Assembly (NCBI GenBank): GCA_027186245.1
Contig: CP114485.1
Location: 12,180,001 to 12,244,000, forward strand
Direction of reading: 5' to 3'
DNA from: Coriaria nepalensis
Lineage: Eukaryota > Streptophyta > Magnoliopsida > Cucurbitales > Coriariaceae
Length of the DNA: 64,000 nucleotides
Position 1 is the stretch's first letter; each line of letters starts with the position of its first letter. Below the pieces are notes generated by a model that saw nothing but the letters and a program-made list of their open reading frames with translations, made no database searches and had not been told where the DNA came from. Both the position numbers and the translations under genes were made by a program. Below are positions 57,601 to 64,000 of this stretch, in pieces.

Positions 57601-58871
57601 GACTGAGAAATTTATGCATAGCTGCTCTTATTATAAATTTATTTATGTCCTTTCATATTAAGGTTATGGTGATATAGTTGTGTAGAAATCCCACTTGTCA
57701 GTTCTTTCCCTTACATGTTTGTTTGTTTTTTCATTTATTAACCACTAATTTTTTTTTCTTGCCTCTACTTGATTCACTTGCAGGCTTACATTGAAAAAGA
57801 GGATAGTAAGAAATTAAAGCAAAAACAAAGAGAACGTATGCAGCCGAAGATGGGGAAGATGGATATTGACTATCAGGTTTCTTAATACTTTAGGATATAT
57901 ACGTTCTTAAAATTTATTTCCTTTCTGCTTGAACTCTCTGGGAAGCAGCTTCTGCGTGATTTCTGTAGCATTTTAAGAGTGACTGACATTAGTGTGATTG
58001 ATGGTTTATTAGGTTCTCCATGATGCATTTTTTAAGTTCCAGACAAAACCAAAGCTTACCACACTTGGTGACCTGTACCATGAAGGGAAAGAATTCGAGG
58101 TATAATTCTTGTATTATTGCTATGTTCTGCCAGATATCTTCCTATGCTGAATGTTCTTGCCATGAACTCATGTGCGACTCAAAGCAATGTGTTATTCACT
58201 ATTTAATTTCTTGGCTTACAGGTTAAATTAAGGGAAATGAAGCCAGGAATGCTGTCAAAGGAACTAAAGGAAGCACTTGGTATGCCTGAGGGTGCTCCTC
58301 CCCCATGGCTCATTAATATGCAGGTCGGATTAGTCACGTCCTATGTATGATTTGGACTTTTTATTTATTTTGGTATAAAACTGTCTGGAAAGTATATTAT
58401 TTTGTTTTTTCAGAGGTATGGTCCTCCACCATCCTACCCCCATCTGAAAATTCCTGGCCTAAATGCACCTATACCCCTTGGAGCTAGCTTTGGTTACCAT
58501 CCTGGTGGTTGGGGCAAGCCTCCAGTTGATGAAGTGAGTGTTTGAAAGTCTGATTCTTTTAAGTTGATTTATTGTTCTCAGTCAATGTATGGTCTTACCA
58601 TTTGCTTTTCTGGTTTTGCATGGATAGTTTGGGCGTCCACTGTATGGAGATGTTTTTGGTGTTCAACAACAAGATCAACCCAATTATGAGGTATCTCTCA
58701 TGCTGGTTTTTCTTTATTATCTGATTAATTAATTTTCTGACTATTTTCATATTAAACTTCTGATCGAAATAAAATGTGGGGATTAGGAAGATTGATTGAC
58801 TTGAATTACCTATTGTGTTACATTTATAGGAAGAGCCTGTTGATAAGACCAAACATTGGGGTGACCTAGAG

Positions 58872-58903
<32 letters not shown>

Positions 58904-60362
58904 AGAAGAGATAGAGGAAGAGGAGATGGAAGCTGGCATTGAATCTGTAGATAGCTTGTCAAGGTATCATATTACTTGCAGTACTAGTGTGATCAGTTTC
59001 TATAGTAGCAATTTTTTGCTTTTCAGGAAGCTTCAATATCAACCTTTCATGATTAGGCCAATAACACTGCCTTTTGTGTTCAATATTGGTTTATTATCAT
59101 TAAAAAGGCTAATCTGTCTCGTGCAGCACTCCTACTGGTGTTGAGACACCTGATGTTATTGACCTACGTAAGCAGCAGAGGAAGGAGCCTGAAAGGCCTC
59201 TTTATCAAGTATGATTGTTTTTTTTTTAAGACTATAGCGTCCGCTGTTTCTTACATCTTTGGAATTATACTGTTATCTTGCTGTTTCTTACATCTTTGGA
59301 ATTATACTGTTATCTTACACATTTTTCTTGATTGTTTCGCGAAGGTACTTGAAGAAAAGGAAGAGAAAATTGCTCCTGGGACTTTACTTGGAACAACACA
59401 TACGTATGTAGTCTCTGTAACGTACAGAACTTTGGAAGTTTTCACTTTTCCCCTTCAAGTTACCCACTTTTACTGAATTCTCCGACTTGTTTTCATCCAA
59501 TTTTCTTACTACAGCTATGTGGTTAATGCTGGTACTCAAGATAAGACAGGAGCCAAAAGGGTGAGAACATTAGTTTGTTTGTGCTTCTGATAGTCGATAT
59601 TGTTGTTGATCAATTTTTGTACTTCATATGATGTTCATCAATACATACATTAGCGAATTTATGATATTTATGATGTTCATCAATACATACATGTTAGCAG
59701 GTTGTATTAGCTTTTGTGTATCAATCCTTGCACATATATCTGTATATGACTGGGGATTAGTAACGCGGTTACGAGCAGTCTTGTTTTACTGTAATTAGAG
59801 AACAGCATGCTTGGTAATTATGCTAATTCCAGCATTCTTGGTTGCAGGTCGATTTACTTAGAGGTCAGAAATCAGATAAAGTGGACGTCACCTTACTACC
59901 TGAAGAATTGGAACTTATGGAAAACGTTTTACCTGCAAAGTAAGTGAAACCAGAGATGTGGATGTTAATTTCAATACTCTATGACAGAGCCGACTGTAAT
60001 AACAAGTAGCATTTTTTCAGGTATGAGGAAGCGAGAGAGGAGGAGAAGATGCGGAGTCAGAGAGAGGATTTCAGTGATATGGTTGCTGAGGTTTGTTCTC
60101 TCTATATATTCTTCATCAGTCAACGAGAAAGAATGAGATTTATTTTTCACTACTTGATATGGGCCTAAATGGGATTTTGTGGACCCAACTGGATTTTGGT
60201 TCTAAATTGGTATTTCATAGAAAAGATGAGCCTAGTTTCTCTTCTTGTATATTTGACCGAAATCATTAATGAAGTGTGTTATTGATGCAGAATGAGAATA
60301 AAAGAAAGCGCAAGATGCAAGAGAAGGACGGAAAATCCAAGAAGAAAAATTTCAAGTTCTAG
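54642..60362 (+). CDS. SF3B2: Splicing factor 3B subunit 2 (SAP145/Cus1)
   Basis: SF3B2 is a U2 snRNP SF3b subunit that helps anchor U2 at the branch site. Eighteen exons (54642-54878, 55476-55595, 55691-55816, 55904-55966, 56587-56694, 57223-57300, 57784-57876, 58013-58099, 58222-58323, 58414-58533, 58628-58690, 58830-58963, 59127-59208, 59345-59403, 59515-59560, 59848-59939, 60021-60090, 60291-60362) sum to 583 residues in frame. Order: a basic Arg/Lys-rich N-terminus, an acidic linker, the DUF382 region (about 165-300, with RPDVVEVWDATATDPKLLVFLKSYRN and VPVPRHWCQKRKFLQGKRG), the PSP domain (about 305-370, with LGMPEGAPPPWLINMQRYGPPPSYPHLKIPGLNAPIP), a long Glu run (58867-58926) and a Lys-rich tail. 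This is the complete plant layout. Confidence 0.95.
57513..57615 (+). ncRNA. Candidate intronic C/D box snoRNA
   Basis: Within SF3B2 intron 6 (57301-57783) a box C (ATGATGA, 57523-57529) and a box D (CTGA, 57603-57606) are about 80 nt apart. A 6-bp terminal stem can form between ATAAAT (57513-57518) and ATTTAT (57610-57615). Size and order fit a C/D snoRNA hosted in an intron. The stem is not directly adjacent to the boxes, and I cannot name a target for the region before box D, so this is only a candidate. Confidence 0.25.
59243..59316. repeat. Exact 37-bp tandem duplication in SF3B2 intron 13
   Basis: Two identical head-to-tail copies of a 37-bp unit starting GCTGTTTCTTACATC and ending ACTGTTATCTT, in intron 59209-59344. 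Perfect identity points to a very recent duplication or an assembly artefact. Confidence 0.92.
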
Positions 60363-61373
60363 GGCATTTTTGCAATCCCCGTGTTGAGACCTGTTCATCT
60401 TTACTTGTACCCGGCCCCCACTTTTGGTTTTCTATCTCGAATTATGAAATTTGAAACAAAAAATGTTGTATAAGAGAGATGCTATTCTTAAAAACCTCTA
60501 GCATTCTATATAACGCTCTCGTTTTGTTGACTACCCATATTTACTTACAATGGAGATATAAAAATCCATTATCACCTCTAATATTTTTGATGGGTTCGAA
60601 ACAAATTTCCTCTCTTTTATGTACAGAAGTTGTGAGTCCTTGAGATAATGCAGAAGAAACCCAAAAATTAAAGGTGAAAGAGAGTAGTATGACAGGGTAT
60701 GTAATTTATTTAAATAACATTTTCTTTCCTTTTGTTTAGTGCTCGTTCCCTTTAAACATATCTAGTAAGCTGTGATAGGAAGAAAGACGCAAGTATGGTA
60801 AGAGATTGCATGTTAGTACAGTGTAAATTTTACCTTTCCGCGTGTCAAAAAGCTAACCCCTGCCCAAAGTGTTGAAAAGAAACATAAATGATAGGATTCT
60901 AAGAGTTTAGGTATACACGTAATGATGGCATATTTTAATTGGTAGACTAAGTTTAGTCCTGATCATACAAGTCTATCTCGGTGTCCACAGTGAATTATCT
61001 TCATGGGGCTCTTTTTTTCTTTTTTTTTTGAACTTCTGGGCTGTCTGCTTGGTTCTTCTGCATTAAGAAAACCTTCCTTTACGCACACACACATATATTG
61101 CATACATATTTTATTTAGCTTTATGGCTATCCCACCCTTCATTGACCGACCAATCCACCCACCCACCGGCTCCACCTCCTCCCCCGAATCACACCCTCCA
61201 TTGCTAGTTATAATAAGTCACTGAAGCAATACCGCTTACATTGACCTATGCAAAGATAGGTGTTTATTTTTTAGTGTTTAAATATATGTGTTTCCTTTTT
61301 TGCCTCCTTAGGTCTATAGGAGACGGTTGTTGGTCCTCTTTCCTCTAATTCTTCCTTGAAATTGAGTCTTAGA

Positions 61374-61404
<31 letters not shown>

Positions 61405-63300
61405 CGACAAGATATTGTATGCATAGATTTTTCTTTGGATTTAGGTTTGAATGCTTAATATGATCTCTATCGTGAAGGACCAAGTGAAAATTGATCTTGA
61501 GAGGTAATTAATTATTAGTTAAAAATAAATAAAATAGTGTCTATGGTCTACGCATATGGAGTGTAGCATTGTAATATTATATATTAAATTATAGTTTCCA
61601 TTCAGGAAGTACATCAAGTTTGCACATGTGGTTTATGATGATGGGTTATGAACATGGAACATTTCTTTAAAACTTAATAATTAAAAATTATTAAATTATT
61701 AAATTAATCAGACACCTTAATGATTCAAAACGAGTGGCTACCAAACACTAAATAGAGGCTTATAAGAATGCTACATGAGTTTGCTTGTAATAGTTGTAGT
61801 TTTTTAAATACTAAGTAGATGTGTATATCTCTTATTCTCTCCCATTCCCTCTTAAAGTAAATGGAGTGTAGCTTGTAATAGTTGTTCTTAGGGAAGAACT
61901 CATGAGTAGAATACTATATATCATAATTTTCCATCACACATTCCCTCTTAAAGTATATGTTAATTATGTGAACGACTTGTTTATAAGATTACTTTAGAGT
62001 TGGATTATATCTTGTGGTCGGTCCTATAATAATTGGTTTATATATAACTAAATTTGATAAATTATGTTATGTTTCAAATTGATAAACTATATATATATAT
62101 ACATGTCCAAGAAATAATAAAAAATTTTGATATATTTTATTTACCGTATATTGATTATTATTTAATTATAATAATAATTTTCTACAATATATTGATTATT
62201 ATAAAATCAGATTAATATTTATAATTATAATTTTATTTATCATATACTTATTATTATAAAATTAAATAAATATTTATAATTATAATTTATCGATTTAATA
62301 TAATTAAAATAATTTTATTAAGAAACACCCGTATAAAATGCATATACGTACATGACAAGAAGTCACACGTGTGGAAAAGTACATATACAGGCTAAGTGTA
62401 ACATGCAATCACATGTGACTAGGCTCACTGAATTATTAATACTATTTACAATTTCAGTTTACCCCACTCGCAGACCACGTGATGCCAGCTTTTCAACCCC
62501 TAAGAATTAACTATACGAGTAAAAAGGGCCCACCTGGCCTCACCTCTACATGCCTATATCTTACTAAAAGGGCCCACGTGATGCCAATACCTCTATATAT
62601 ATATGGTATTATAGGAAATAAGGAATATAGAGTTTGATAAATTTTTATAAATATTATGTAATATTATAATAAATTATATTTATAATAAATAAATATCGAT
62701 TTAATTCTCAATTTATTTTAAAATATAATTTATTATATATTCATTTACTTTAATAATTAATATATAATAATTTCATATCATCTTATTATAAATTATATAT
62801 AATTTTGAAATATATCGATTTAAGTCTCAATTTAGATTCATAAAATACAATATTGTTCCGATTAGCATCACTTTATGATCATGAATCATGAAGACGTAAT
62901 TCTGTCATGCATGTGACATGTCCACGTTTCTTTAAAATACACTCTCAAAATTGCAAAGCACTATCTACGGTTTAAAATCATCCACGTGTTAATAACCACA
63001 CTTTCAACTTCAATGCTAAGTAACTCTCTCAGTCTCACTCTCTCTTATTTTGACTACTTTAGAGAGAATTGAATACAATTTTGATTGGTATTTGTCACCA
63101 AATTTCCTAACCCCTCCTACCATATTTTATATCAATCACATCAAAAAAAAATATATAAAAATATATATATATATATATAATATATATTAGTCCTTGTTAT
63201 AATTATAGGAGCCAAAAGAAAACATTTTAAGTAAGAGTTACCCTCAAAGACATGCTTGCTTCTCATCACTTTCCGTAACATTTTCCATGAATTTACTTCT
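60363..63300. other. AT-rich intergenic spacer
   Basis: SF3B2 3' UTR, then AT-rich DNA with no gene. GGGCCCAC-CTGG/GTG and CACGTGATGCCA recur at about 62474-62490, 62525-62541 and 62570-62586, giving two G-box-like CACGTG cores roughly 900 bp upstream of the Dof gene. An (AT)n tract lies at 63151-63186. Confidence 0.45.
61374..61401. repeat. (AT)14 microsatellite
   Basis: An uninterrupted AT dinucleotide run in the spacer downstream of SF3B2. Confidence 0.9.
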
Positions 63301-63310
63301 TGCCTTGTAA

Positions 63311-63317
63311 TATAAAC
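63311..63317 (+). promoter_or_regulatory. Possible TATA box of the Dof gene
   Basis: TATAAAC lies about 145 bp before the Dof start codon and is followed by a CT-rich leader. A short upstream reading frame starts at ATGTTACTTGG (63355) and closes near 63389, and TTTTTTCTAG just before the ATG could be a leader-intron acceptor. Confidence 0.4.
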
Positions 63318-63459
63318 AGTGCTAGAAATCTCTCTCCTCTTTTTCTTCCTCTACATGTTACTTGGTGACCAAGTTTATGTTTATACATAGTAGTACTCTC
63401 CTGTTCTTTTGTGTTTGTTTGGAAGATTGCTTTCATTTTCTTTTTTCTAGGTTAGAGAG

Positions 63460-64000
63460 ATGGGTTTGAGTTCTAAACAAGTTTCGGGTCATATGCACAA
63501 GACCTTGTCGCAGAGTCAGATTCTGGCCGATCAGCCGAAATCTTCACCATCAATAGCTCGACGACAGCAACAACAACAACTCGAGCAATTGAAATGCCCT
63601 AGGTGTGATTCTACAAACACCAAGTTTTGTTACTACAACAACTATAATAAGTTACAACCTCGACACTACTGCCGAGCTTGTAAGAGACACTGGACGAAAG
63701 GTGGAAATCTCCGAAACGTTCCGGTAGGCGGCGTCAGAAAGAACAAACGTCATAAAAAGTCAAACACCACCGATGCTACTGCCACAGCCGCTGCAACAAT
63801 CCTGAACACCCAGTTGACAATTCAAACTCAGAATCATGATCGCGATCATGACCTAGATCAGAAAAGCTTGTGCAACATATTTTATCATCAAGGTTTGATT
63901 AATCCACCAACTGTCAACGACGGTATTTTCCTAGGTTCTTCTACAACATTTTCTCAAAACTACCTTAACAATATTAATCCTATGTCAATCTCTACCTCTT
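63460..64000 (+). CDS. Dof-type zinc-finger transcription factor (3' partial)
   Basis: A plant-specific Dof factor that binds AAAG core sites, with 180 residues visible before the right edge. The Dof finger spans about residues 45-95, with zinc ligands C46, C49, C71 and C74 (CPRC, 21 residues, CRAC). [36 protein letters not shown] is diagnostic, followed by the basic RKNKRHKK. Compared with the usual Dof sequence, the finger has KLQPRHY for SLSQPRHF, KRHW for RRYW and GGVRKN for GGGSRKN. A Gln run (36-40) precedes the finger, and Thr/Ala/Gln/Asn-rich sequence follows. The frame is open to the window end, so the C-terminus is missing. The subgroup is not assigned. Confidence 0.93.
   Translation, partial: MGLSSKQVSGHMHKTLSQSQILADQPKSSPSIARRQQQQQLEQLKCPRCDSTNTKFCYYNNYNKLQPRHYCRACKRHWTKGGNLRNVPVGGVRKNKRHKKSNTTDATATAAATILNTQLTIQTQNHDRDHDLDQKSLCNIFYHQGLINPPTVNDGIFLGSSTTFSQNYLNNINPMSISTS

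Noticed and set aside
58595..58939. Minus-strand poly-Ser protein
   Set aside because: Antisense of the Glu run in SF3B2 exon 12.

Overview
The window is nuclear DNA from a eudicot plant. The genes have many introns with plant-type GT-AG borders (plus two GC-AG candidates). Intergenic DNA is very AT-rich and full of transposon remnants. The proteins are plant-type: patatin phospholipase pPLA-I, an RMA-type RING ligase, clathrin light chain, WAPL, a BAHD acyltransferase, SF3B2, a Dof factor and a TIR-only protein. The TIR-only gene and the low gene density (about one intact gene per 6-7 kb) point to a eudicot outside the compact Brassicaceae genomes. I cannot name the species.

Layout. 1-7277 (+): pPLA-I, 18 exons, its N-terminus cut by the window edge, with a tandem repeat and a MITE in one large intron. 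7.3-11.5 kb: AT-rich spacer. 11.6-14.1 kb: decayed Ty1/copia element. 14.5-17.2 kb (+): RMA-type E3 ligase with a long leader intron. 19.2-20.6 kb (-): broken PIF/Harbinger transposase. 22.0-24.2 kb (+): small ten-cysteine protein of unknown function. 24.8-27.7 kb (-): a broken TIR gene and an intact TIR-only gene. 28.8-29.4 kb: TRIM-like mini-retrotransposons. 29.8-30.3 kb: RNase H scrap of a LINE. 30.98-31.05 kb (-): tRNA-Val(TAC). 32.2-33.1 kb (-): broken CBS-domain gene. 35.4-37.4 kb (-) and 38.0-43.0 kb (+): clathrin light chain and WAPL, divergent from a 590-bp spacer. 44.6-46.0 kb (-): BAHD acyltransferase. 47.7-49.8 kb (-): epoxide hydrolase, with a stray copy of its last exon at 43.5 kb. 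49.9-51.0 kb: Pack-MULE-like element carrying an OMA1 peptidase fragment, about 80 bp upstream of the hydrolase start codon. 52.3-54.4 kb: decayed hAT element. 54.6-60.4 kb (+): SF3B2. 63.5 kb to the end (+): Dof transcription factor, cut by the right edge.

The intact genes are unrelated housekeeping or regulatory genes (splicing, cohesin release, endocytosis, ubiquitination, lipid signalling, immunity, specialised metabolism). No operon-like or biosynthetic cluster is evident. The most interesting signals are the Pack-MULE-like gene capture beside the epoxide hydrolase, the all-CX3C cysteine pattern of the small unknown protein, the three-terminus TRIM array, the two GC-AG introns, the TIR-only pair and the apparent Myb-transposase junction in the Harbinger remnant. 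Exon borders were assigned by eye from reading frame and splice consensus; every multi-exon model sums to an open frame.
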